Assembly: GCF_900108185.1 (NCBI RefSeq)
Contig: NZ_FNVA01000002.1
Span: 434,001-498,000, forward strand
Length of the DNA stretch: 64,000 nucleotides
Reading direction: 5' to 3'
Origin: Bryocella elongata
Lineage (GTDB): Bacteria; Acidobacteriota; Terriglobia; Terriglobales; Acidobacteriaceae
The position numbers and the translations under genes are program-made. Of this stretch, positions 9,702 through 20,100 are shown in pieces. The notes below the pieces were generated by a model. That model was not told the DNA's origin and did not search any database. It worked only from the letters and a program-made list of their open reading frames with translations. How positions within the stretch are numbered: the stretch's first letter is position 1; every line of letters begins with the position of its first letter.

Positions 9702-10397
9702 TCAGGCATCGGGACGAGCGAAACGATAGCCGATGTAGTTCTCCGTGAGCAGATACTTCGGATGTGCGGGATCTTCTTCGAGCTTGCGCCGCAGCTGGTT
9801 CATGTAGGTCCTCAGGTATTCGCGTTCATCTCCGTACTCGGAGCCCCACACTGAGGTGAGCAAAGAGCGATGCGCGATGGGGCGGCCGGCGTTCTTCATG
9901 AGGACGTGAAGAAGCGAGAATTCGGTGGGGGTGAGGTGAACGATTTCACCTCCTCGGCGGACCTGATGGCCTTCCAGGTCGAGCCGGATCTCACCGATGG
10001 CAAGCAGGCTTTGCTCTGCACTGCGCCGCACGGCCTTCCTGCGCAGCGCAGCGCGAACCCTTGCGATGAGCTCAGGAAGATGGAAGGGCTTGGTGACGTA
10101 GTCATCTGCTCCGGCATCGAGAGCATTCACCTTGTCATCGATATGGTCTCGCACTGTAAGCACGATGATGGCGAGGTCGGGATGTGCTTCACGCATGACT
10201 CTGCAGGTAGCCATGCCACCCACGCCAGGCATATTCAGATCGAGCAGCACGACCTCGATCGGGTGGGTCGCGAGTAGCCGTAGAGCGTACTCACCTGTTG
10301 CCGCCATTTCAGTGTTCAAACCGAGTGCGGTCAGTGTTCCGTGAAGGCTCTCCAGCAACGCGGGGTCATCTTCGACGATGAGAATCGAACCTTGCAT
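9702..10397 (-). CDS. KdpE-like OmpR/PhoB-family response regulator
   Basis: 231 residues from the ATG at 10397, which has a GAGAGGAG ribosome-binding site; a longer in-frame extension is not credible. The receiver domain has the acidic pair in VEDDPA, phospho-acceptor D53 in LLDLNMPG, T81 and K103 in YVTKPF. A C-terminal winged helix (HLTPTEFSLLHVLM, ending in YRFARPDA) binds DNA. The start lies inside the end of the kinase gene (32-bp overlap), so kinase and regulator form one translationally coupled pair. No potassium-pump genes are visible nearby; the divergent neighbour is a TonB receptor, a plausible target (inference). Confidence 0.9.
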   Translation of the reverse strand: MQGSILIVEDDPALLESLHGTLTALGLNTEMAATGEYALRLLATHPIEVVLLDLNMPGVGGMATCRVMREAHPDLAIIVLTVRDHIDDKVNALDAGADDYVTKPFHLPELIARVRAALRRKAVRRSAEQSLLAIGEIRLDLEGHQVRRGGEIVHLTPTEFSLLHVLMKNAGRPIAHRSLLTSVWGSEYGDEREYLRTYMNQLRRKLEEDPAHPKYLLTENYIGYRFARPDA

Positions 10398-11829
10398 CGA
10401 ACTCCTCTCCAGAAGGGATAGTGATGGTGAAGGTTGTGCCCGAGGACGGATCGCTCGAGAGAAAGATGGTCCCTCCGAGCGCTTCAATCGCCCGCGTGGC
10501 GACAGACAATCCAAGACCGGTACCGGGTGCGCTCTGCTCAACGCGCGGGCTGCGATAGAAGCGCTTGAAGATGAGCCTGGACTCCTCGGGTGGGATATAC
10601 GATCCGTCGTTGTGGATCGCAATCGTCACGTATGACCCTTCCGCCTGAAGGTCGATTGTCACGATGGATTCGGGGGGGCTGTACTTGAGTGCGTTCTCGG
10701 CGACCTGAAGCAGCGCCATGCGCAGCAGTTCAGGGTCTGTAGAGACTGAAATGATGTTGCGCGCGCCGGTTCGCTCAACACGTCGAGCTGCCGGTGAATC
10801 CAGCTCATGCAGCACGTCGGATGTGAGCTCGAGTAAGTCAATCACCCTGCGCTTTGGCGTGATCTTTGCATCGAGCCTCGCGGTGCGAAGCAGCTTGTCG
10901 GTCAGGCCTGCGATGTAGTGCGCCTGGTCTTCAATGCGGGCGAGGAGTCGAGTCTGCGGCTCTGTCATATGACCCATGGCGATGACGCCGGCACTCGCGA
11001 CAGAGATGGTTGTGAGTGGGGTCTTGATGGAGTGGGCCAGGCCGTCGAGGACGCTGCTACGCAACTGCTCGGAGTTCTTCTCGAACTGTGCCTGCACCTC
11101 GCTGGTCAATGCCCGCGCGCGCTCGAGGGTAAGAGCGACGAGCGTGGCGATGGAGCCGAGGATTGACTCGTCCGGCATAGATCCTTGCAGCTGGAGACTC
11201 CCGATGGGCCGAACCCCTGAGCGCAGTAAGCGGATTGATTGCCGTGACCGCGGCAGGTCGAAGTCCTGTGCGGCCATGAAGGCTGCCTGCAGAGCTTCGC
11301 GGCTCGTGGTGGTTCCAGTGGAGATGTAGCGGCTTTCGATATCGTCCCAGAGACTCACTTCGTCGAAGGCAAAGCATTCCCTGACGGTGTAGCAGAGTTC
11401 TGTCGGCAGAGATTCTCTCCAGTCGAGAACGAGGCATCGTTCAGCGAGGTGGTGGAGGGAGAGCTGTGCGGCATCCCGCTCGATCAGGGTGGTGGTCTTC
11501 TCGGACAGCCGACTTGATAGCCGGCTGATGGTGAGCACGACGATCAGAAAGCAGGCCAGGGTCGCGACGTCCTGCGCGGAGCTCATGCGGAGCGTGTAGC
11601 GAGGCTCGGTGAAGAAGAAGTCGAGGGTCAATGTGGTAGCGCAGCAAGCGGTGGCGGCCACGTTGAAGGGAAGCCGCCAGGCGATATAGAGCAGCGGCAT
11701 AAGGAAGAGCGGAATGGCCGTCGCGAGCGGGACGGCGCGTGAAAGCGCCGCTCCGGCAGCGACAAGGATCGCGCTGCAGCAGAGTGCGGCAACGATCGAC
11801 CTCATGCTGTTGCGCTCGCCCGACCTCAT
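10366..11829 (-). CDS. KdpD-like sensor histidine kinase lacking the N-terminal KdpD/Usp domains
   Basis: 487 residues. The N-terminus has about four membrane segments (residues 10-100) of the DUF4118 type found in the middle of KdpD (contains LDFFFTEPRYTLRMSSAQD), then a GAF-like region, then a HisKA domain with H266 in LAHSIKTPLTTI and an ATPase domain (N-box VAENALKYSPPES, GTGLGLSVATRAIEALGG). Full-length KdpD is about 900 residues and begins with a cytoplasmic sensor and a Usp domain, both absent here. ATG 11829 is used; ATG 11805 is also possible. Membrane-bound; it would phosphorylate the overlapping regulator. The signal is unknown. Confidence 0.85.
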   Translation of the reverse strand: MRSGERNSMRSIVAALCCSAILVAAGAALSRAVPLATAIPLFLMPLLYIAWRLPFNVAATACCATTLTLDFFFTEPRYTLRMSSAQDVATLACFLIVVLTISRLSSRLSEKTTTLIERDAAQLSLHHLAERCLVLDWRESLPTELCYTVRECFAFDEVSLWDDIESRYISTGTTTSREALQAAFMAAQDFDLPRSRQSIRLLRSGVRPIGSLQLQGSMPDESILGSIATLVALTLERARALTSEVQAQFEKNSEQLRSSVLDGLAHSIKTPLTTISVASAGVIAMGHMTEPQTRLLARIEDQAHYIAGLTDKLLRTARLDAKITPKRRVIDLLELTSDVLHELDSPAARRVERTGARNIISVSTDPELLRMALLQVAENALKYSPPESIVTIDLQAEGSYVTIAIHNDGSYIPPEESRLIFKRFYRSPRVEQSAPGTGLGLSVATRAIEALGGTIFLSSDPSSGTTFTITIPSGEEFDARFDSHRRR

Positions 11830-11851
11830 GTTTCAAGGCTAGAGCAGAAGC

Positions 11852-11870
11852 CATAAGGAGTTCGTAAGGA
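11852..11870. promoter_or_regulatory. Candidate response-regulator operator (11-bp-spaced direct repeat)
   Basis: Within the 114-bp divergent region between the kinase and the receptor gene, CATAAGGA (11852-11859) recurs as CGTAAGGA (11863-11870), exactly 11 bp later. OmpR/PhoB-type winged-helix regulators bind tandem half-sites one helical turn apart, so this is a reasonable operator for the adjacent KdpE-like protein. That assignment is inference only. Confidence 0.4.
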
Positions 11871-11943
11871 TGAGGTTTATGCCTTCCTGAGCGAAAGAGG
11901 TGTCGGATGAGAAGTACCGGCTTGACCGGCATATGAGGACGAC

Positions 11944-14900
11944 ATGAATACCTTTGGAGGCTTTCCCCTTCATCTCTCTTTCGCATCGCTGCGCGCTACC
12001 CGGCGGGGGGCGTTGCGCTCTGTGCGACGCACAGCAATGTTATGGCTCACACTCTTCGCCCTTTCGATTTGCGCGATGGCGCAGTCGACTTCGGGAAGCG
12101 TTCGCGGCGCCGTGGCCGATTCGACAGGGGCGGCTGTCCCTGGCACTGCAGTCACCATCTCGTCGGTGGATCAGGGGTCACACGTTACGGCGACGACGGA
12201 TAACAGCGGAGCTTTCAGCTTCGAGAACCTCAAGCCCGGTACGTATTCGTTGACGGCAGAGCACGCGGGTTTCGCAGGGACGAGGATCGCGTCGGTTGTC
12301 CTGGGCGCGAGGCAGGATGTTCGCTTGTCGGTCACGCTGCAGGTCGCTGCTTCGGCGGATACCGTTGAGGTACAGGGCGGTGTCGATCAGATCAATACGG
12401 AAGATGCTTCGATCGCTGACGACAAGAGCAACACGCTGATCACCGAGCTTCCTCTGAACAATCGCGCGAGCACGACAAGCCCGCTCGGCGCGCTCGCGCT
12501 TTCGGCGAACGTGCAGCAGGATAGCTCGGGCTATATCGCTCTTGGTGGTGCGTCGTCCTCGATGGTGAACTTCTCGGTCGATGGTGTGTCGACGGTGAAC
12601 GTGCGCCAGAACGGAGCGCTGCAGGATGCCTATCCGTCGCAGGAGGGTATCGCCGGAGTGAAGGTTACGGCCTTCAACAACAGCGCTGAGTTCTCGCAGG
12701 TCGGTGATGTGACGTTCACCACAAAGTCCGGCTCGAGGAACTTCCATGGAAGCCTCTTCGAGTATCTCCAGAACGATGCTCTGGATGCCAATCCCTATGG
12801 CTTCTCCGGGAAGGCTCCGAAGCACTTCAACACGTTTGGAGGTTCGCTGGGTGGACCGGTGACGATCCCGCATCTCTACTCGGGCAAGTCGACGTTCTTC
12901 TTCTTCGACTATGAAGGCAATCGGCGTTCCACCGCGACGCTGCAGCAGTTTCTTGTGCCGACGGCAGCGGATCGTGCCGGGAATCTTACGGACATCTGCG
13001 GCCCCGCGGTGACGAGCATCAACCCAACTGCAGCTGCGCTGCTGAAGTACATACCGCTGCCTAACCAGGCCGTGACGTTGAGCTGTGGCACATCGACGGG
13101 TTTCAACTACGAGAACTTTCAGCGGATCCCGGCGAAGACGGATGGTGCGGACCTTCGCGTCGACCAGAACCTGGGCTCGCGTAACATGCTCTACGCGCGC
13201 TTCAGCAGGAAGAACATTCAGTCCGACGTGGCCAATGCTTTCCTTCCGAACGATAGCGACAGCATCCACAACCGCAGCCTGCTCGTTTCGGATACGTTCA
13301 CGATCACGCCGAAGCTCCTGAACGAAGCGCGGTTTGGTTTGACCTATGTAACTACGAGCGTGAACTTCCCGATTGAAGGAGCCGCTGCATTACAGCAGCT
13401 CGACCTCAACGGAGTGGACATCAGCCAGCACGCGTTGACGCATGCGTTTCCTACGTTCAATTTCAACGCCGGTACGGGCTTCACGCCTATCGGCCGTGAC
13501 AAGGCGGGTGTGACGCAGTCGAAGACGACGCAATTTTCCGACAACCTTACATGGACCTTTGGCCGCCACACGCTGAAGGGTGGTGTGGATCTTCGTCATC
13601 TTCGCTACTTCGATCTGGAAAGCTTTGCTCCGGAGTTCGCGTCGGATGATTTCGGCAACTTTGTCTTTCAGCCGAGCTGGGGCCAGAACGCCAGCGATAT
13701 CTTCACGGGCAATGCGTTTGGCGACTTCCTTTCGGGCAAGCCGACGACGGAGTACTTCGCGGTGTCGAGCCCGGATGTGGGTGGTACGGCGACACAGTAC
13801 AGCTTCTTCGTGCAGGACGAATACCAGGTGAACAGCAGGCTGACGCTGAGCTACGGCCTGCGGTGGCAGTTCCTTCCATCGTTCCAGGAGGATGGTGGAA
13901 ACCTCGCGAACTTCGATCAAAACACGGGTTCGATTGTGGTTCCCGATAACCTTGCCGCTTACCTTCAGCAGCAGGGCCTTACGGCTTCGAATCTCGCGTT
14001 TCAGCAGTCGTTCAACTCATGCGGTCTCGCGGGGCGCAACACGCAGTTGCAGTGCACGCCTTATTTGACCGCGAGCCAGGACAAGCTGCCGAACGGGCTT
14101 CGCAGGACGTACTTCGGCAACTTCCAGCCGCGCGTTGCGTTTGCGTACCGGCCCTTCAACGATACGAAGACGGTAGTGCGTGGAGGCTTTGGCGTGTACA
14201 CGATCACGAATCTTGGGCCGCTATCGTTCAACAACAGCGGCAATCCGACGTCGAACCTGCATATCTACTCGAACTGCGATCCTTCCAACCCTGACTGCGG
14301 CAACACCTCAGAGATTACTTTCCCCAACACCCGGCCTGCAACGACCGGTGTTACTTACGGTGGAGGTGGTCTTGACCAGGGTGTGGATCCGAATTATCGC
14401 GATCCGCAAGCGAATCAGTGGAGCCTCACGGTGGAGCGGCAGGTTGGCAAGGACTATTCCCTGCGTGCGAGCTATGTGGGCATGCATACCTATCGGCTCA
14501 GTGTGACGGAGGATCTGAACCAGATTCCTGCCAGCACGACCGCATACGATACGGGCGCAACGGCAGGGCCGTTTGTCGATACGCGTGCGCCCTACCAGAA
14601 CTGGACGACGCTGTATTCGACCTTCAATGCGGGCAAGGCGAACTACGATGCGATGGAGTTAGAGGCTTCGCATCATATGGTGCACGGTGTGTATTTCGAT
14701 GCGAACTATACGCTTGCGAAGAACCTTGCAGATAACCAGGGTGATACTCCAAGCGGCTATGCGGGGGAAGTGAACTACGGCGTCCCGATCGCGGATCGCT
14801 TCCACATCGCGCGGGACTACGGCAATGAGGAAGGCACGCGCCGGCATCGTTTCCTGTTCACGGCGATCTATCAGCTGCCGGTGGGCCAAGGGCATGCGTG

Positions 14901-15408
14901 GCTCAATGGCAATGGTGTTCTCAGCCGCATTCTTGGCGGATGGGAGCTCAACACAATCACGCTGCTGGAGACCGGGCCTTGGCTTACGCCGAGCATCAGT
15001 GCGAGCGCTGACCAGTCGAATACGAATGTCGTGAATCGTGGAGCTTCGCTTCGCCCGGATGTCGTGTCGAAGAGCTTCTACACGGGGCAGTCGCGTTCGA
15101 GCTACTTCAATCTTAGCGCGTTCTCTGCAACTCCAGCGGGAGCGGGGCGCTTTGGCAACGCTGGCGTTGGCATCCTGCAGGGGCCAGGAACACAGGCAGT
15201 CTCTCTGGGGCTTGCGAAGACGTTTGCGATCTCGGAGGCGGTGCATGTGCGGTTCGAGTCAACCTTTACGAATGCGCTGAACCACACCAACTTTGCGCCG
15301 CCCTCGACGCAGATCGACAACGCGACGTTCGGCCAGCTGACGGCTGCGACGACTGCGGAGAATGCGGGTAACCGGACGGGACAGGTGGCGCTGCGGATCG
15401 ACTTCTAG
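11944..15408 (+). CDS. TonB-dependent receptor, Oar-like
   Basis: 1154 residues from ATG 11944 (GAGG 6 nt upstream). A signal peptide (MLWLTLFALSICAMAQ) is followed by a carboxypeptidase-regulatory-like domain (GSVRGAVADSTGAAVPGTAVTI), a plug region (VDQINTEDASIADDKSN, then GGASSSMVNFSVDGVS) and a long barrel ending in QVALRIDF with a terminal Phe. Outer-membrane receptors of this architecture are characteristic of Acidobacteriota. The gene is divergent from the KdpDE-like pair and convergent with the putative regulator at 15502-16842, from which a strong hairpin separates it. The substrate is not predictable, but neighbouring glycosidases suggest oligosaccharides. Confidence 0.92.
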   Translation: MNTFGGFPLHLSFASLRATRRGALRSVRRTAMLWLTLFALSICAMAQSTSGSVRGAVADSTGAAVPGTAVTISSVDQGSHVTATTDNSGAFSFENLKPGTYSLTAEHAGFAGTRIASVVLGARQDVRLSVTLQVAASADTVEVQGGVDQINTEDASIADDKSNTLITELPLNNRASTTSPLGALALSANVQQDSSGYIALGGASSSMVNFSVDGVSTVNVRQNGALQDAYPSQEGIAGVKVTAFNNSAEFSQVGDVTFTTKSGSRNFHGSLFEYLQNDALDANPYGFSGKAPKHFNTFGGSLGGPVTIPHLYSGKSTFFFFDYEGNRRSTATLQQFLVPTAADRAGNLTDICGPAVTSINPTAAALLKYIPLPNQAVTLSCGTSTGFNYENFQRIPAKTDGADLRVDQNLGSRNMLYARFSRKNIQSDVANAFLPNDSDSIHNRSLLVSDTFTITPKLLNEARFGLTYVTTSVNFPIEGAAALQQLDLNGVDISQHALTHAFPTFNFNAGTGFTPIGRDKAGVTQSKTTQFSDNLTWTFGRHTLKGGVDLRHLRYFDLESFAPEFASDDFGNFVFQPSWGQNASDIFTGNAFGDFLSGKPTTEYFAVSSPDVGGTATQYSFFVQDEYQVNSRLTLSYGLRWQFLPSFQEDGGNLANFDQNTGSIVVPDNLAAYLQQQGLTASNLAFQQSFNSCGLAGRNTQLQCTPYLTASQDKLPNGLRRTYFGNFQPRVAFAYRPFNDTKTVVRGGFGVYTITNLGPLSFNNSGNPTSNLHIYSNCDPSNPDCGNTSEITFPNTRPATTGVTYGGGGLDQGVDPNYRDPQANQWSLTVERQVGKDYSLRASYVGMHTYRLSVTEDLNQIPASTTAYDTGATAGPFVDTRAPYQNWTTLYSTFNAGKANYDAMELEASHHMVHGVYFDANYTLAKNLADNQGDTPSGYAGEVNYGVPIADRFHIARDYGNEEGTRRHRFLFTAIYQLPVGQGHAWLNGNGVLSRILGGWELNTITLLETGPWLTPSISASADQSNTNVVNRGASLRPDVVSKSFYTGQSRSSYFNLSAFSATPAGAGRFGNAGVGILQGPGTQAVSLGLAKTFAISEAVHVRFESTFTNALNHTNFAPPSTQIDNATFGQLTAATTAENAGNRTGQVALRIDF

Positions 15409-15430
15409 CAGTCTGCCAGCAACCGTTCGT

Positions 15431-15469
15431 GGTCAAGGGTGGATTCACTATGTGAATCCACCCTTGACC
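15431..15469. terminator. Bidirectional terminator, 18-bp perfect stem
   Basis: Arms 15431-15448 and 15452-15469 are perfectly complementary over 18 bp around the 3-nt loop TAT. It lies between two convergent genes that stop at 15408 and 15502, the expected position for a shared terminator. Confidence 0.8.
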
Positions 15470-15501
15470 TTTGCTATCGAGCCTGAGCCGTATGTGAAGG
15501 C

Positions 15502-16842
15502 TTACTGCAGGACGACAGTGAGGATCTTGGCGGAACCTTCGCTCCCGTTCACGACGTCGGTGCTGAGGACTGCTTCAAAGTCGCGATCGCGAAATGCCTT
15601 GTCCCCCAGCAGCTTTCGCAGCTCGGCCGCTCCCTCAGGACTTACGAGCAGCTCCCCAGCTGCGGCGGTGCCACTCATGCCGATACCTGCAGCGATCATC
15701 TCTGTCTGCCCGGTGACGTCGTCGTGGATGCGAGCGATGAGCGCGTAGTCGCGGGTCACGCTGGGCAGCTTCATCTTGAGGTCGAGCGACCAGCGGCGAT
15801 TCGCCGGGTCCTTGTGATCCTGAATCCAGTAGGCGTCCGCGTCGCTCCCTGCGAAGCCGTAGCGCAGGCGGCTGAAGACGCGAAGCGCCCACTGATTGTC
15901 CATGCCGCCGATCAGTACGGCGGGTCCCTGGCGAAGGTCGTCCAGCGTCGTGCTGTTGTTGAGCCGGGCGTGCGACTCGGCGTGCAGGGTCGTCAGCAGG
16001 TCGGAGATGCGCGTCATGGCGGTGACGTCGGCGAAGACCACGTTCTCGCCGCCGGTCTCGAGCTGGAGGAAGCTGACCCATGGGCTGGAGGCTGCGGGCT
16101 CCGGGTCGGCATCGTTCACGGGGCGCTCGAGTGTAGCGTTGTCGCCGAACTTTCCGCCCGCCATGGGGAGGATGAAGGTGACCGGTTTGTGCTGGGACAC
16201 GATGGGCTCCCACAGCTCTTCGAGCGGCGTCGGGCGGGTCTCGCGCCAACCTATATAGGAGCCGGCCGAGGCGAGGAGCAGGGCGGTCGCAGCCACTGCG
16301 ATCCAGAACTTCCGCGACGACCGCCACCGAGAGGCCGTGTGGATGAGCTCAGCGGACGTGTGGGTATCTTCGAGCGGGGGCAAGCCTGGAGCTGGCAAAG
16401 GAGCGAGCTCGGCGCGGGGATGGGCGTCTGCTTCAGGCGGCGCCCCATCGGCGAGGTGTTCAAGTCGACCGTCACGGCCAGGCCGAAAGATGGGCTCGTA
16501 GGAGCCGGGCATCAGCTCGATGCGCATCTCGTGATCGTGACCGTCGTCGTGGTAGTACTGCGCGATGCGCTTGCGGACCTCGGCGATGGTGACGCGCACT
16601 ACCGGGTCCGCCGCGGTGTCATAGTCCGCCGGACGGCCGAAGACCTGAACGCCGATGAGGCGCTCCTTCAAGAACTCACCGTGGCCCGCCAGCGCCTCCT
16701 CCACGATGAAGCGGAGGAGCGCAGGGTAACGACGGCTGTTGCGAAAGTGGCTGGTCTCGAGCAGACGACTCATCTGCTGGCGAACCACCTCGCGGTCCCG
16801 CTCACTTTGCGGGATCCATGGTGTGGCCCCGTCTACATGCAT
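15502..16842 (-). CDS. Membrane protein with N-terminal regulator-like domain (function unknown)
   Basis: 446 residues from the ATG at 16842; an extension to 16902 is possible. The first 130 residues (SHFRNSRRYPALLRFIVEEAL, then FGRPADYDTAADPVVRVTIAEVRKRI, then MPGSYEPIFRP) match a domain common at the N-terminus of acidobacterial proteins often annotated as adenylate-cyclase-like or winged-helix regulators, although no cyclase domain is present. One transmembrane helix (FWIAVAATALLLASAGSYIGW) follows, then about 230 residues likely to be periplasmic (for example VLIGGMDNQWALRVFSRLRYGF). The layout suggests a one-component membrane regulator that could control the divergent receptor gene. Function is inference. 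Confidence 0.55.
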   Translation of the reverse strand: MHVDGATPWIPQSERDREVVRQQMSRLLETSHFRNSRRYPALLRFIVEEALAGHGEFLKERLIGVQVFGRPADYDTAADPVVRVTIAEVRKRIAQYYHDDGHDHEMRIELMPGSYEPIFRPGRDGRLEHLADGAPPEADAHPRAELAPLPAPGLPPLEDTHTSAELIHTASRWRSSRKFWIAVAATALLLASAGSYIGWRETRPTPLEELWEPIVSQHKPVTFILPMAGGKFGDNATLERPVNDADPEPAASSPWVSFLQLETGGENVVFADVTAMTRISDLLTTLHAESHARLNNSTTLDDLRQGPAVLIGGMDNQWALRVFSRLRYGFAGSDADAYWIQDHKDPANRRWSLDLKMKLPSVTRDYALIARIHDDVTGQTEMIAAGIGMSGTAAAGELLVSPEGAAELRKLLGDKAFRDRDFEAVLSTDVVNGSEGSAKILTVVLQ

Positions 16843-16905
16843 CAGCGATATACCTCTCTGCCGCCGCTGCTGAGGATATGTGACTGCTCCCCAACGTGGC
16901 AAGTC

Positions 16906-16926
16906 AGGTAAAGAGCCTCTTTACCT
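16906..16926. promoter_or_regulatory. 21-bp near-perfect palindrome, candidate operator
   Basis: AGGTAAAGAG (16906-16915) and CTCTTTACCT (16917-16926) are exact inverted repeats around a single C. The site lies in the divergent region between the putative membrane regulator and the next TonB receptor. Its size and symmetry fit a dimeric repressor or activator site. Confidence 0.45.
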
Positions 16927-17128
16927 ATCCTTGTAAGTGGCTTTATTTCAATTGTTTGAATAGATGCCTCCGGTGATGTTCCTGAAAGAGCCTTCACAGA
17001 GATGCAACGCGGTTCCTATTCTCCGTGCCGATTGCTAAACGACCCGCAGCCCGCTGTGAACGTAATGACTGAGCGGCGAAGCTGTGGCCATCTCCACGAA
17101 AGCAACCAGACGCAGGACAGGAAACGAC

Positions 17129-20100
17129 ATGAATCAGACAATATCAATACCTCTTCAACGCACCGGCCAGTGCATTGCGAAGCTTCGGAGGATGGGATGG
17201 GCGACAGGTCTCGCCTTTGCCTTTTGCCTCTCCACCTCGTCCGCTCGAGCGCAGCTCACCACTGCAGACATCCTCGGCACGGTGACGGACCCGACCGGGG
17301 CAGACGTCCCGAACGCTACCGTGACCCTGAAGAATCTGGGCACGAACGAAACCCGCACCGTGAAGACGGATAGCAGCGGCAACTATATCTTCCCGCTGCT
17401 GGCCCCGGGCCATTACAGCATCTCGGTAGCGGCGAGCGGCTTCAAGGCCTCGCGCACCCCAGACCTTGCGGTGGAAGCTGGCGATCGTGCCCGTGCCGAT
17501 GAGGCCCTGGCGATTGGCGCGGAGAGCGAGGTCGTGAACGTCGAGGCACAGACGCCTCTGCTGCAGTCCGACAACTCAACCGTGAGCTCGACCGTGACGG
17601 CCCAGGCAGTGCAGGATCTTCCGCTAAACGGCCGCAACTACGTGCAGCTGGTCCAGCTGGTGCCGGGTGCGAACGAGGGCCCAGGCAACGGACTGACCAG
17701 CGGTGGCCGTCCGGATGACCGCCGTCCCTCGAGCAGCTTCTCAGTCAACGGCCAGGACGACACCCTGAACAACACCACGGTCGATGGCATCGACGACAAC
17801 GAGCGCATCATCGGCACGACGGGTATCAAGCCCGTGGTGGAGGCGATCCAGGAGATCACCGTCCAGACCAACAACTACACCGCAGAGGCCGGTCGCACGG
17901 CGGGTGGTGTGGTCTCCATCATCACCCGGCAGGGAACGAACAAGTTCCACGGCACGGCGTATGAGTTCTTCCGCAACGACATCTTCGATGCCCGCAACGT
18001 CTCGCAGCAGACCGGCCGCAAGCCCGAGCTTCGCCAGAACCAGTTTGGCGGTTCGTTCTCTGGCCCGATCTTCCGCGACCGCACGTTCTTCTTCGGCGAC
18101 TACGAAGGTCTGCGCACGGTATCCGGCGTCACGTACAGCAAGACCGTGCCGGATATGTACGAGTACGACGCGATCCACAGCCTCAACGGAGAGACGCCGC
18201 AGACGCTGATCAACGCAGGCAATGGGACCGCGGGTAATGGGATCGATCCGATTGCTCTGAACTACCTGATGTTGTTTCCCGCGCCGAATACTCCAGGTTG
18301 CACGACACCCACCCCGGTACCTTCGGCCAACTGCCTTACCAACAACTCGGTCATCAGCCCGAACAAGACGCAGTCTGGCAACAGCTTCGATGTGCGCGTC
18401 GATCACAAGTTCAACGACCGCAACCTGTTCTTCGGCCGCTACGACTCGAACAAGTACAACACCTTCACGCCTCCGGGACTGGGCACCGTCAACGGCATCC
18501 AGGTCAGCGGCGGTCGCTATGACTTCGATGGCCCCGCGACAGATTACGCGCAGCAGTATGGCTTCGGCTTCACGCACATCTTCACGGCGAATCTGCTGGT
18601 GGATCTGCGCGCGGCTTACACGCGCATCAATAACTTCTCTGCTCCGCTGAACTATGGCACCAGCCCCGACACGAAGCTGGGGTTCGGCACCAACATGAAC
18701 TTCAACCAGTACTCCAACTACCTGACGCCGATTCAGTTCGGACCGTTCTCGGACATCGGTGATGGTGCGTACGTGCCGCTGGCTGATATCGATAACTCGT
18801 TCCAGTACCAGGCTAACGTCAGCTACACGCGTGGCAACCATAACTTCAAGGCTGGCGCCAGCTACATCCGCCGCCAGGCTCGCAACGTGCAGAGCTCGTT
18901 TGCCGCTGGGCAGTATGGCTTCGGACTTGTGACTGACACGGTTGCCAACAACAATGTGAAGACGCAGGACAACAACCTTGCATCGAGCCTTGTTGGCGCC
19001 TTCAGCTCGGACAGCCGTAATTATGATCTGAACCCGCCTGACTATCGCACCTACGAGCCGAGCTTCTTCGTTGAGGACAACTGGAAGGTGACCTCAGCGA
19101 TCAGCATTCAGCTTGGCGTGCGCTACGACGTGTTCACGCCCTTCACCGAAGCGCACTCGCATATCTCGAACTTCGACTTCAACCAGGCGTTGGGTTCTAA
19201 TGCGGGCAATATCAACAGTGCTCTGAAGATTGCAAATGTGAACGGGGTTGACGGGCACGCTGGCATCAAGACCGATTACTCCAACGTTGCTCCGCGCATC
19301 GGCTTCTCGGCGCGCATTCGTCCTGGCACCGTGTTGCGCGGCGGCTATGGCATGAGCTTCTTCCCCGGTAACTACACTTCGAATGCTGACCTGAAGAACA
19401 TTCCCTTCGTCTCGGTCTTCAGCCCTAACTGCCAGTCGAACCTCGCGGTCGTGATCGAGACGAACGCGAACGGCGGCACGTTGCCTTCCGGCCAGAACGG
19501 AGCATGCTCCACCGTCGGCGCTCCGGGAACGTTCGATGCTGGTCTGCCGGTTCCGAGCGCTCCTGTGATCAGCAGTCTGCCTGCAGTCGCGAACCTCTCG
19601 TTCGTTGCTGAAGATCCGAAGTTCCGCAGCGCTCTCATCCAGCAGTTCAACCTGCAGATCGAACAGCAGTTTGGACCGAACGTCTTCACCATCGGCTATG
19701 TCGGCAACACCGGCCAGCACCTGCCGGAGACCATCAACGACATCAACTCGCCAGCACCGTTCAATCCTGACTCGAACCCAGCAGGCTCGGCATACAAGCT
19801 GGGTACAGTGCTTCCGCTGCTTTCAAGCGTGGGCTGGATGCAGTCGGAAGGTATGTCCAACTACAACGCGCTGCAGATGTCCTTCCAGCGTCGCTTCTCG
19901 CACGGCCTCTCGTTTGACACGAACTACACGTGGGGCAAGGCGATGAGCGACATCACCGGCTTCTCCGCTGAGGGTGGCGGCCGCAGCTGGAGCAATGCGG
20001 ATCCAACACGCATTCGCCAGATTGAATATGGTGTTGCAGAGAACGACATCAAGAACCGCTTTGCATCGTCGGTGAACTACGCGCTCCCGTTCGGCAAGAA

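Noticed and set aside
15724-16911. 395-codon plus-strand frame
   Set aside because: Opposite to the membrane regulator-like gene, without start signals or recognisable motifs.
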